From Cytophagales bacterium (GTDB lineage Bacteria > Bacteroidota > Bacteroidia > Cytophagales > Cyclobacteriaceae): DNA of 64,000 nucleotides. The translations under genes were made by a program, and so were the position numbers. This document shows, one piece after another, positions 41,361-49,248 of the stretch (the first letter of the stretch is position 1; every line of letters starts with the position of its first letter). The stretch lies in the NCBI GenBank assembly GCA_022360015.1, contig JAKSDQ010000007.1, positions 22,585 to 86,584 of the forward strand. Direction: 5' to 3'. The notes beneath the pieces are model-generated. The model searched no databases. It was not told the DNA's origin and was given only the letters and a program-made list of their open reading frames with translations.

Positions 41361-43118
41361 ATGATTCGAAACATACTATATGTCTTTCAATACGACAAAC
41401 CGGGCGTGATCAGGGCCGTCTTTTGGGAATGGGTACATGGCATGTTCATAGCGGCACCCAGCGGAATTTTGTTGGTGGTCTTATGGGAGCTTTTTGAAGA
41501 GGTGCCCGATATTCAAATGATCTGGATAACGATTGGCAGCATGGCATTACTGTTCAGGGGGCAAATTTACGTGGCAAAAAAAGCTATGCTTAGCTCTAAC
41601 CTGACCACTTATGAAATGGGCCGTAAAATAAGGCTGGCGCTGGGCAATAAACTCCAAAAACTTTCACTTGGTTATTACAAAAAACGCGATCCCGGAGACC
41701 TGGCATCCATCGTATTACAAGATGTGGCCAACTTTGAAAACATTTTCGGGCACAGCGTCACTAACATCACCAATGCCCTTTTTGGCACGGTTATCTTGTC
41801 TGCTTTTCTCATTTTCATAGATTGGCGTTTGGCAACCACACTCATTGTGGCCCTGTCGATAGCCATCCCCTTGATCCGTTTCAGCAAGTGGTTGGTAGAA
41901 AAATACGGCAAAAAACACATCCGTGCCCGCAATGCTACCAGTGCCAGGTTTTTGGAATACGTACAGGGTATCCGTTACATTAAATCTTACGGAATGACGG
42001 GTGAGCGCTTCCGGTCTCTGGACAAAGCCCTGGTTGATCTAAGGAAGGAAAGCATACGGGTGGAAGCCATCCCCGGACCTGTTATTCTTTCGGCAGGAGT
42101 TGTTTTCGAAGTATTTTTTATTCTGATGATCTGGCTGGCCCTGTACTATTTTACCAATGGTACCTTAGGCATTCCCACTTTCATTGCTTTCCTGATTATT
42201 GGCTACAGGTTGTACGAACCTATGAAAATACTTATGGTAGAATACCCCATTCTAAGCTACATGAATGTGAGCCTGCGGAGGGTAATTGAAGTGCTTGAGT
42301 CAAAAGAGCAGGAAGTGGGTAAAAACCTGACTCCTCAATCTTACGATATCCGCTTTGAGAACGTAGACTTCAGCTATACAAATGAAAAAAAGGTGCTGAC
42401 AGACATTAGTTTTTATGCACCAGCCAACACCATGACAGCCCTGGTGGGTCCGTCCGGATCGGGCAAAACAACCATCACCGCACTCATGGCCCGTTTTTGG
42501 GATATCCGGAAAGGAAAAATCAGCATAGGAGGAATCAGCTTACAGGATATGTCTCCCACCACTGTTTACGGCCTTATTAGTGAGGTGTTTCAGGATGTGT
42601 ACCTTTTTGATGATAGCATTTACAACAACATCAGGATAGGGAATCCGCATGCCGGGGCGGAAAAAATACATCAGGTTGCCCAAAAAGCCCAGGTATTGGA
42701 ATTTGCAGACACTTTACCCAAAGGTTTGAATACCAAAGTGGGAGAAGGAGGCAGTAAACTTTCCGGCGGACAGAAACAACGGATCAGCATAGCGCGGGCG
42801 CTGCTGAAAGATGCCCCCATTGTTTTGCTGGATGAGGCCACTGCCTCGCTCGACCCCGAGAACGAGATCTACATTCAGGATGCTATCAGCGAATTGGTGA
42901 AACATAAAACCGTGATTGTGATCGCCCATAAACTGGCCACCATACGACAGGCTGACAATATCCTGGTGCTGGACAAAGGAAGACTCATAGAATCAGGGAA
43001 ACACGAAGCCTTGCTGCAGCAAAACGGTTTGTATACCAAACTATGGACCACCCAACAAAAATCTGTCGGGTGGAAATTCACCAGTCATTTGAAAACCTTC
43101 AATGAGGATGTCTCTTAA
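41361..43118 (+). CDS. Siderophore-type ABC transporter, half 2 (YbtQ/IrtB-like)
   Basis: Second half-transporter of the same class: six helices, then an ATPase domain with GPSGSGKTT, LSGGQKQRISIARALL and LLDEATASLDPENE. It forms a heterodimer with the preceding gene. The listed start is ATG 41361 (MIRNILYVFQYDK), because the upstream TTG at 41316 adds an unrelated stretch. In YbtPQ and IrtAB both ATPases couple to import of the intact ferric siderophore, followed by cytoplasmic iron release. Gap of about 100 nt between the two genes. No siderophore-interacting FAD domain is attached, unlike IrtA. Confidence 0.88.
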   Translation: MIRNILYVFQYDKPGVIRAVFWEWVHGMFIAAPSGILLVVLWELFEEVPDIQMIWITIGSMALLFRGQIYVAKKAMLSSNLTTYEMGRKIRLALGNKLQKLSLGYYKKRDPGDLASIVLQDVANFENIFGHSVTNITNALFGTVILSAFLIFIDWRLATTLIVALSIAIPLIRFSKWLVEKYGKKHIRARNATSARFLEYVQGIRYIKSYGMTGERFRSLDKALVDLRKESIRVEAIPGPVILSAGVVFEVFFILMIWLALYYFTNGTLGIPTFIAFLIIGYRLYEPMKILMVEYPILSYMNVSLRRVIEVLESKEQEVGKNLTPQSYDIRFENVDFSYTNEKKVLTDISFYAPANTMTALVGPSGSGKTTITALMARFWDIRKGKISIGGISLQDMSPTTVYGLISEVFQDVYLFDDSIYNNIRIGNPHAGAEKIHQVAQKAQVLEFADTLPKGLNTKVGEGGSKLSGGQKQRISIARALLKDAPIVLLDEATASLDPENEIYIQDAISELVKHKTVIVIAHKLATIRQADNILVLDKGRLIESGKHEALLQQNGLYTKLWTTQQKSVGWKFTSHLKTFNEDVS

Positions 43119-43307
43119 AGAGTAATCCATCCCGGGAAATAGGTCTCATCCCATTTCATATAATGAAAACAGCATAAAATTCAATAAATGTATGTGTATA
43201 AAGGTATTGGTATGTTAGCTGTAAATAGGCGTGGACACGGAAATTTTGACTTTTCATCAAACATGATGCAACTGCATGCCGATCTTTAATATCTTTATCA
43301 TTAAAAA

Positions 43308-43505
43308 ATGGATAGAAGGTATGACATAGACCGGATCAGGGTAATCGTTTTTGACATGCTGATTATGTATCACATCGGCATGTTTTTCGTGCCCTGGGAC
43401 TGGGAAATCAAAAACAATCAATTGATCGAATGGGTGAAGTGGCCTATGATTTTTATTCATAGAAAGCGATCATTAGAAGCCGATCCGGAAAATGTACTTT
43501 TCTGA
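43308..43505 (+). pseudogene. Acyltransferase-3 N-terminal fragment
   Basis: The frame starts MDRRYDIDRIRVIVFDMLIMYHIGMFFVPWDWEIKNN, the first helix region of an integral-membrane acyltransferase (acyltransferase-3 family, normally about 370 residues). It loses similarity after about residue 50 and stops at 65. The remaining helices are missing. Dead fragment. Confidence 0.65.
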
Positions 43506-43511
43506 TAAAAT

Positions 43512-43555
43512 TGTAAACGCAAATGTTTTACGTTTAAAACTTCCTGTTATATTTG
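43512..43555. promoter_or_regulatory. Orphan promoter/operator-like region
   Basis: TAAACG and CGTTTA form an inverted repeat with an 11-nt spacer (about 43514-43536), followed by TATATTTG (43548-43555), which fits the Bacteroidota -7 consensus TAnnTTTG. The only downstream gene is a 37-residue ABC remnant, so this is probably the leftover promoter of a deleted operon, unless it now drives the gene at 43711. Confidence 0.35.
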
Positions 43556-43603
43556 CAATGCTGTTGCATTTGTGGAGGGGCATGTAACATTAATCATTGA
43601 TAG

Positions 43604-43714
43604 ATGCTACAGGCAATAAACTTAACTAAAAAATACGGCATGAGCCAGGCGTTTGCCGACCTAAATTTATCCGGGACGCCAGGTGAAGTGTATCATTCAA
43701 TTGTCAACAGATGA
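43604..43714 (+). pseudogene. ABC ATPase N-terminal remnant
   Basis: The frame reads MLQAINLTKKYGMSQAF, then LNLSGTPGEVYHSI, which is the start of an ABC-type ATPase up to the strand just before Walker A, after which it stops. The complete protein would be about 230-300 residues. The stop overlaps the ATG of the next gene. Confidence 0.65.
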
Positions 43715-44760
43715 ATAAAATACTGATTTTACTGCTTAGCTGTGCTTTTTGGTCCGGACTCAATGGACAAACCCCTTTTGAATTTAATGGGAAAACCCTA
43801 TTGCCGGGTACAAAAAGTCATTTTACCATAAATATTTCAGATGGACAAAACCAAACTTTTGTTCCCATCACTGTTTTTCATGGTAAAGAAAACGGGGCCG
43901 TTTTAGGTATTACAGCGGGTGTTCATGGGTACGAATATGCCCCCATTCTCGCCGGCCAGAAACTAATAAAGAAAATTGACCCCCAGGCGCTCACAGGCAC
44001 GGTGATTCTTATTCAAACCGCCAACGTAGGAAGCTTTCTGGGCAGGTCTCCTTATATAAATCCGTTGGATAAAAAAAACTTGAATCGCTCATTTCCAGGC
44101 AATCCGAACGGAACAATCACAGAACGCATCGCAAATTTTATATCGGAAAAAGTCATTCCTCGTTGTAATTATTTTGTCGATATGCATAGTGGTGACGCCC
44201 CCGAAGATTTAATGCCTTATGTGGCCTATTACCAACATGATGAAAAACCGGGTATTTCAGCGAAGGGCAGGGAAATAGCCATGAGTTTGGGGTTTGATCA
44301 TGTAATTGTCCTAAAAACCACCGAAAAGGATTACATGAAAGAAGGGTTGCCGAGCCTTTATTGTTCTGCTCAGGCTTTCAAAAGAGGAATACCTGCTGCA
44401 GACATAGAATGCGGAAGACTGGGTAGGGTTGAGGAAAGGTTTGTGGAAAAGATTGTTGAAGGCATTGAGCGCTTATTGAATCACCTGCAAATGACTCAAG
44501 GAACTCCTATTCTGTCAAAAGGAATAGCCTTCATAGATGAAAGATTTTATATAATCAGTGATCACACAGGCTTATTCTATCCTTTAAAAACAAGTGGTAC
44601 ATTTGTACGGAAAGGGATGAAAATAGGCTATATCACGGATTTTTTTAATAAAACCATAGAAGAGGTATATGCGGATAGCAGTGGGATCATACTTTATATG
44701 TTGGGAACGCCTCCTGTGAATGCAGGAGAGACATTAGCAGCCATTGGAGTTGTAGAATAG
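43711..44760 (+). CDS. Secreted succinylglutamate desuccinylase/aspartoacylase-like metalloenzyme
   Basis: 349 residues with an N-terminal signal peptide (about 1-19, ending LNGQ). M14-like amidohydrolase fold of the AstE/ASPA family: the zinc ligands are in GVHGYEYAP (His and Glu) and FVDMHSGD (His), and NLNRSFPG supplies the substrate-binding Asn/Arg. The C-terminal part (about 250-349) is the usual beta domain. It hydrolyses an amide of a dicarboxylic acid or acylated amino acid outside the cytoplasm; the substrate is unknown. It sits between gene remnants, so co-function with the siderophore genes is possible but unproven. Confidence 0.85.
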   Translation: MNKILILLLSCAFWSGLNGQTPFEFNGKTLLPGTKSHFTINISDGQNQTFVPITVFHGKENGAVLGITAGVHGYEYAPILAGQKLIKKIDPQALTGTVILIQTANVGSFLGRSPYINPLDKKNLNRSFPGNPNGTITERIANFISEKVIPRCNYFVDMHSGDAPEDLMPYVAYYQHDEKPGISAKGREIAMSLGFDHVIVLKTTEKDYMKEGLPSLYCSAQAFKRGIPAADIECGRLGRVEERFVEKIVEGIERLLNHLQMTQGTPILSKGIAFIDERFYIISDHTGLFYPLKTSGTFVRKGMKIGYITDFFNKTIEEVYADSSGIILYMLGTPPVNAGETLAAIGVVE

Positions 44761-44772
44761 CAACACATATTT

Positions 44773-44883
44773 ATGACCAAAAAGAATACGCTTACCATTG
44801 ACAAAACAGGTATATGCACTTCGGTGGCCTGCCTTTTGCACTGCCTGGCCATGCCAATAATTTTGCAAGTTGTCAATGTATGA
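44773..44883 (+). pseudogene. MerC-like protein N-terminal remnant
   Basis: 36-codon frame: DKTGICTSVACLLHCLAMPIIL, followed by a stop. It resembles the first helix of MerC-type proteins, in which a Cys sits just before HC in the first membrane helix. The rest of the protein is absent. The gap to 45225 holds no other gene. Confidence 0.55.
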
Positions 44884-45191
44884 GAAAAGCAAAATCAATA
44901 GCAATAATCCCTGGAATTTTCTTCTGTTTTTTGTATACCTTCTTCGAAGTTTAACCGGTAACATCTTCTCTTTGAGCCATCTGTTCAGCCACAACCGTTT
45001 TTACAATTTATTTTCTGATTGGAAAAAGTTTTTTCGGCGGTTTTACAAAGCTGTTTAAGTTTTTTTTAAAAGTTGATGGTAAACGCAATTATTTTCTATT
45101 CAGTCTCAGCGTATTAGTTCCGGGGCAAATAATCACGTCATTTTTTCTCCTAATAGCGTCATAATGATGGTGAAGGCGTACTGTACTTTTG

Positions 45192-45207
45192 CTTAATATT
45201 TATTAAG
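45192..45207. promoter_or_regulatory. Palindrome before siderophore biosynthesis operon
   Basis: Perfect 6-bp inverted repeat CTTAAT / ATTAAG with a 4-nt spacer, 18 nt before the decarboxylase ATG. Position and AT-rich symmetry would suit a repressor site, for example iron-dependent. It does not resemble the repeat before the ABC genes, so common control by that sequence is not shown. Confidence 0.35.
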
Positions 45208-45225
45208 ACCAAATTAAAATAAGCG

Positions 45226-46725
45226 ATGTTGTCAACTGTCAATCAGATAACTGAAACCCATCATTTCTTTGGAAAACAATCAAAGTATGCATATAGTGAA
45301 GCCATTCGGAAGGCTGTTAACCAGATCAACCGGTTTTTGGAAAATGATCGCTTTTATAGCGGCGAAAAACCCGAAATGCTAAAGTCTAAACAAGACCTGC
45401 TTCAGGTAGACCGGGAGTATCCACTCACCATCGATGATGCGCTTGAGCAGGTTAAGATGCTTTACCTGGATCATGCGATCTCATTTCATCATCCTGACTA
45501 CGTTGCTCATCTTAACTGCCCGGTGACGATTGCCGCTTTAGTGGGGGACCTGATAGCCTCGGCCGTCAATACGGCTGTAGAAACATGGGACCAAAGCACG
45601 TCTGCTACTTTGATTGAGCAGGAAGTGATCCGGTGGATATGCCATGAAATGAAATTGGGTGAACAAGCCGATGGCGTATTCACAAGTGGTGGTACGCAGT
45701 CTAATTTCATGGCCCAACTTATGGCCCGGGACCATTATGCTTTTGAACATTTTAGCTTGAACATTAAAGAAAATGGTTGGTCCGATGTTGTGAACAAATT
45801 CAGGATCTTCTGTTCTGAAAAAGCACACTTTAGCATTAAAAAGAATGCTGCTTTGCTTGGCATGGGCTACCATTCGGTGGTGCCCGTTAAGGTGGATGAG
45901 CGTATGAAATTAAAACCGGAAGCACTGGCCCGGTCCATTAAAGAAGAAAAAGAAGCGGGGAATATTCCTATAGCAGTAGTTGCTACGATGGGCACAACAG
46001 ATTACGGAAGCTTCGACCCGTTAGCCGATATTTCCCCTATTGCACAACAGTATGATATGTGGTTACATGTGGATGGTGCTTACGGCGGTTGCTATGTGCT
46101 GACGGATACGCACAAGCATTTGCTAAATACCGCCCACCAGGCAGATTCCATGACCATTGACTTTCATAAGACCTTGTTTCAACCGGTCAGTTCCAGTGCT
46201 TTTCTGCTAAAAGACCAAAAGCATTTTCGATATGTTTCGCATTACGCTGACTATCTGAATCCGTTAGATAGTAAAAATCCAGATCAGCCCAACCTCTTAG
46301 AGAAATCCATTCAAACAACCCGAAGGTTTGACGCGCTGAAGCTATGGTTTACACTAAAGGTTACAGGTAGAAAAGCATTGGCTGCCTCATTGGAAAAAGT
46401 ACACCTGCTTGCACTCGAAGTTTATGAAACACTGAAAGCCGATCCGCATTTTGAAGTAGCGCATAAGCCTGAGCTGAGTACCATGGTCTTTCGCTTCAAA
46501 TCTCCTGTGGTTGCGCATGAAAAGGTCCATAATGCGATCAACAAATACATAAAGAATACACTGTTTAACTCCGGGCAGGCGGCTATCGCCAGTACAAAGT
46601 TAAACGGAAGTATTTTTTTGAAGTTTACTTTTCTCAATCCGGCCACAACCATAAAAGATGTAATGAACATCCTTAAAATGATAAAAGAAACAGGCCTGGA
46701 ATACAAGGCTATTAACAGATACTGA
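45226..46725 (+). CDS. PLP-dependent decarboxylase (lysine/ornithine/diaminobutyrate type)
   Basis: 499-residue group II pyridoxal-phosphate decarboxylase, like DesA, BibA and RhbB, which start hydroxamate siderophore pathways by making a diamine (cadaverine, putrescine or 1,3-diaminopropane). The region HPDYVAHLNCPVTIAALVGDLI is typical, VFTSGGTQSNFMA binds the cofactor phosphate, WLHVDGAYGG holds the ring-interacting Asp, and the Schiff-base Lys lies in TIDFHKTLFQP. No diaminobutyrate aminotransferase (RhbA-like) is present, which favours lysine or ornithine as substrate. First gene of a tightly packed operon, with the hydroxylase starting 4 nt later. Confidence 0.92.
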   Translation: MLSTVNQITETHHFFGKQSKYAYSEAIRKAVNQINRFLENDRFYSGEKPEMLKSKQDLLQVDREYPLTIDDALEQVKMLYLDHAISFHHPDYVAHLNCPVTIAALVGDLIASAVNTAVETWDQSTSATLIEQEVIRWICHEMKLGEQADGVFTSGGTQSNFMAQLMARDHYAFEHFSLNIKENGWSDVVNKFRIFCSEKAHFSIKKNAALLGMGYHSVVPVKVDERMKLKPEALARSIKEEKEAGNIPIAVVATMGTTDYGSFDPLADISPIAQQYDMWLHVDGAYGGCYVLTDTHKHLLNTAHQADSMTIDFHKTLFQPVSSSAFLLKDQKHFRYVSHYADYLNPLDSKNPDQPNLLEKSIQTTRRFDALKLWFTLKVTGRKALAASLEKVHLLALEVYETLKADPHFEVAHKPELSTMVFRFKSPVVAHEKVHNAINKYIKNTLFNSGQAAIASTKLNGSIFLKFTFLNPATTIKDVMNILKMIKETGLEYKAINRY

Positions 46726-46729
46726 CACT

Positions 46730-48061
46730 ATGCCGTCAAATACAAATAAAATACTGGATTTTCTGGCTGTGGGCATTGGTCCGTTCAATTTGAGCCTTGC
46801 CTGCCTTATTGCACCTATAGACAAGTTGGAAGGTATATTTCTCGACAAACAAGCACATTTTGATTGGCATCCGGGGATGATGCTACAGGACACCACCCTT
46901 CAGGTACCTTTTATGGCAGACCTGGTCACACTGGCCGATCCCACAAGCCCCTTCAGCTTTTTGAATTATATCAAGGAAAAGGGCAGCATTTATTCTTTTT
47001 ACATCCGCGAGTGCTTTTTCTTGCTTAGAAAAGAATATAACCAATATTGCCAATGGGCTATCGAAAAATTACCGAATGTACACTTTGGGATTGAAGTATC
47101 ACAGGTACAATACAGTGATCCGGAGGCATGCTACATAGTTACAGCCAGGAACATCAAATCGGGCGAAGTTCTCATTTATAAGGCCAGGAAGCTTGTATTG
47201 GGTACGGGTACGAGTCCAATAGTTCCCGAATGCTGCCAGTCATTGAAAAACAAGGCCATTCATTCTTCTGTTTATCTCAATCACAAGCAAGCGTTGCAGT
47301 CTAAAAGATCGATCACTATAATAGGCAGTGGTCAAAGTGCCGCAGAAATTTTTTACGATCTCTTGAAAGAGATCGACACTTACGGGTATAAGCTCAATTG
47401 GATCACACGTTCACCGCGTTTCTTTCCGTTGGATTACAGCAAGCTTACACTGGAGATGACATCACCGGAATACGTAGATTATTTCTACAACCTGCTGCCA
47501 TCGAAAAGAGATGCATTGCTAAAAGAACAGCAACACCTTTACAAAGGTATCAACCAGAGCCTGATTGCGGATATTTTTGACATGATCTATGCGAAACGTT
47601 TAAGCCATGACATTGAAGTACAGTTACGTACCAATTCAGAACTGGTCGATGCGGATTATGATCAGGACCAATTTAATCTTAAACTTCACCAGGTAGAGCA
47701 GGATAAATATTACCGGCACAAGACAGAAGCACTTGTCTTGTCAACAGGTTACGGTTACAAGACTCCTGGTTTTATCCGGGGCATTTCAGACCGCATTGCC
47801 TGGGATGACAAAAATCGCTATAAGGTCGACCGCAACTATAGCATTGACACAAAGGGCCATGAAATATTTGTCCAGAATGCCGAATTGCATACCCATGGTT
47901 TTGTGACTCCCGATCTCGGAATGGGATGCTATCGTAACGCAACCATTATCCGGGAGATCACCGGCGAAGAATACTACCCATTGGAAAGAAAGATCGCCGC
48001 CCAGCAGTTTGAGGTGTCCGACGAGGAGGAAATTTTCATCAAAGAAAAGGTGGAAGCCTGA
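46730..48061 (+). CDS. Amine N-hydroxylase (lysine/ornithine monooxygenase family)
   Basis: 443-residue flavoprotein of the IucD/DesB/RhbE/BibB family. FAD site GIGPFNLSLA near the N-terminus, the diagnostic DWHPGMMLQDTTLQVPFMADLVTLADPTSPFSFLNYI motif block (about 43-80), an NADPH site IIGSGQSAAEIFYDL (about 198-212), and LVLSTGYGYKTP near 335. It should N-hydroxylate the free amine of the diamine made by the preceding decarboxylase, giving the hydroxamate precursor. Its stop overlaps the next start (TGATG). Confidence 0.93.
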   Translation: MPSNTNKILDFLAVGIGPFNLSLACLIAPIDKLEGIFLDKQAHFDWHPGMMLQDTTLQVPFMADLVTLADPTSPFSFLNYIKEKGSIYSFYIRECFFLLRKEYNQYCQWAIEKLPNVHFGIEVSQVQYSDPEACYIVTARNIKSGEVLIYKARKLVLGTGTSPIVPECCQSLKNKAIHSSVYLNHKQALQSKRSITIIGSGQSAAEIFYDLLKEIDTYGYKLNWITRSPRFFPLDYSKLTLEMTSPEYVDYFYNLLPSKRDALLKEQQHLYKGINQSLIADIFDMIYAKRLSHDIEVQLRTNSELVDADYDQDQFNLKLHQVEQDKYYRHKTEALVLSTGYGYKTPGFIRGISDRIAWDDKNRYKVDRNYSIDTKGHEIFVQNAELHTHGFVTPDLGMGCYRNATIIREITGEEYYPLERKIAAQQFEVSDEEEIFIKEKVEA

Positions 48062-49248
48062 TGAAGCTAAAATCATTTTTAATATGGATGACATGGATTG
48101 CCGTAGTAAGCGATTATTTGTTGCACCCTTTCTACCCACAATTCTTTGAAGCGCGCTTTGGCATTACAGATCCCCGCCATGTGGGGTATTATTTTGCAGC
48201 CATTTGCTTTATGATTATGATCTCTTTCCCATGCTGGGCACAAGTATCGAAAAAAGTGGCCGAGCTTCATATCCTGGTTTTCACACAGATGATTGCCGGC
48301 CTGTTGGCGCTTTACTGCTATCAAACCGACGCTTATGTCAATTTCTGGACAGCTTCGCTCATCATGATACTCTTCAAGGGGAGCTATTTACTGGTTTACC
48401 CCTACATCCTCAAGATCATTTCTGAAAAAGAACACGGTCATACGATCGGGCTGCTTTCGGTCGTGGTACATCTGGGGAGTATCCTGGGAGCCATCATTGG
48501 AGGTCTTACCGTTGATTTTATTTCAGTTGAGTACGCCTTTCTTATTATGGCCATCGGTGATTTTGTCCTTATGGGAACCAGTATCTACCTGCTTTCGAAT
48601 CAACAATTTGATACGAATAGAATCATCGTAGCTTCCGGTGCGGAAGCAAGCAGCCTGACCACAAAAAACTATATCATTAAAATAGGCCTTATCACACTTG
48701 TGCTCTTTTTCAGTGACTTCCTGATCCGGCCTTTTTTCTCCAGGTATTGGGAAAGCATCTCCATATCTAACAGCAAGTTCATCTCAGGGGCTATTTATGC
48801 CATACCGGGATTTGTTGCCCTTTTGGCGCTTTGGGCAAATAAAAGATGGGGCATGTCAATTAAAGCCAACGCTATTATACTAGCGCTACTTTTGGGAATA
48901 GCAGGCTTGTTGTTGCAAGGTTCTTCCGTACCCGTACTGGTCATTATAGGTCGTATAATTTATGGGTGGGCGATTTTCCAGGCTGATGTCAGGTTTGATA
49001 TGCTGCTTTTTCAGCATAGTACGCCCGAAACCTACTCAACTGATTATAGTAAGGTCCACTTTTTTCAAAACCTCGGTGTATTAATCGCCTCCTTTTCTGT
49101 GGGGCATGTGGTGGATAACCATGGACTACAAATCCCTTTTTATGTAGCCCTGTCAGGGGTGATCGTCTCGTTGGGTACTTACTGTATCTTTTTTAGTAAT
49201 GATGTGAAGACAGGCATTAAACAATTACCAAAGACCCGGGGCGTATGA
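48061..49248 (+). CDS. MFS transporter in siderophore operon
   Basis: 395-residue major-facilitator protein with about twelve helices. It has no classical sugar or drug signature; the first loop after helix 2 reads SKKVAELH. Located between the N-hydroxylase and the acyltransferase-NIS fusion with ATGA-type overlaps on both sides, so it is certainly part of the biosynthetic operon. Export of the finished siderophore is the simplest role, as for AlcS/IucX-like proteins. Inner-membrane import (RhtX-like) remains possible, but the YbtPQ-like pair can do that. Confidence 0.85.
   Translation: MKLKSFLIWMTWIAVVSDYLLHPFYPQFFEARFGITDPRHVGYYFAAICFMIMISFPCWAQVSKKVAELHILVFTQMIAGLLALYCYQTDAYVNFWTASLIMILFKGSYLLVYPYILKIISEKEHGHTIGLLSVVVHLGSILGAIIGGLTVDFISVEYAFLIMAIGDFVLMGTSIYLLSNQQFDTNRIIVASGAEASSLTTKNYIIKIGLITLVLFFSDFLIRPFFSRYWESISISNSKFISGAIYAIPGFVALLALWANKRWGMSIKANAIILALLLGIAGLLLQGSSVPVLVIIGRIIYGWAIFQADVRFDMLLFQHSTPETYSTDYSKVHFFQNLGVLIASFSVGHVVDNHGLQIPFYVALSGVIVSLGTYCIFFSNDVKTGIKQLPKTRGV

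Noticed and set aside
43719..44760. Secreted aspartoacylase-like enzyme as a siderophore hydrolase
   Set aside because: The fold could fit, but it is separated by remnants from both iron operons and nothing in the sequence shows a siderophore substrate.
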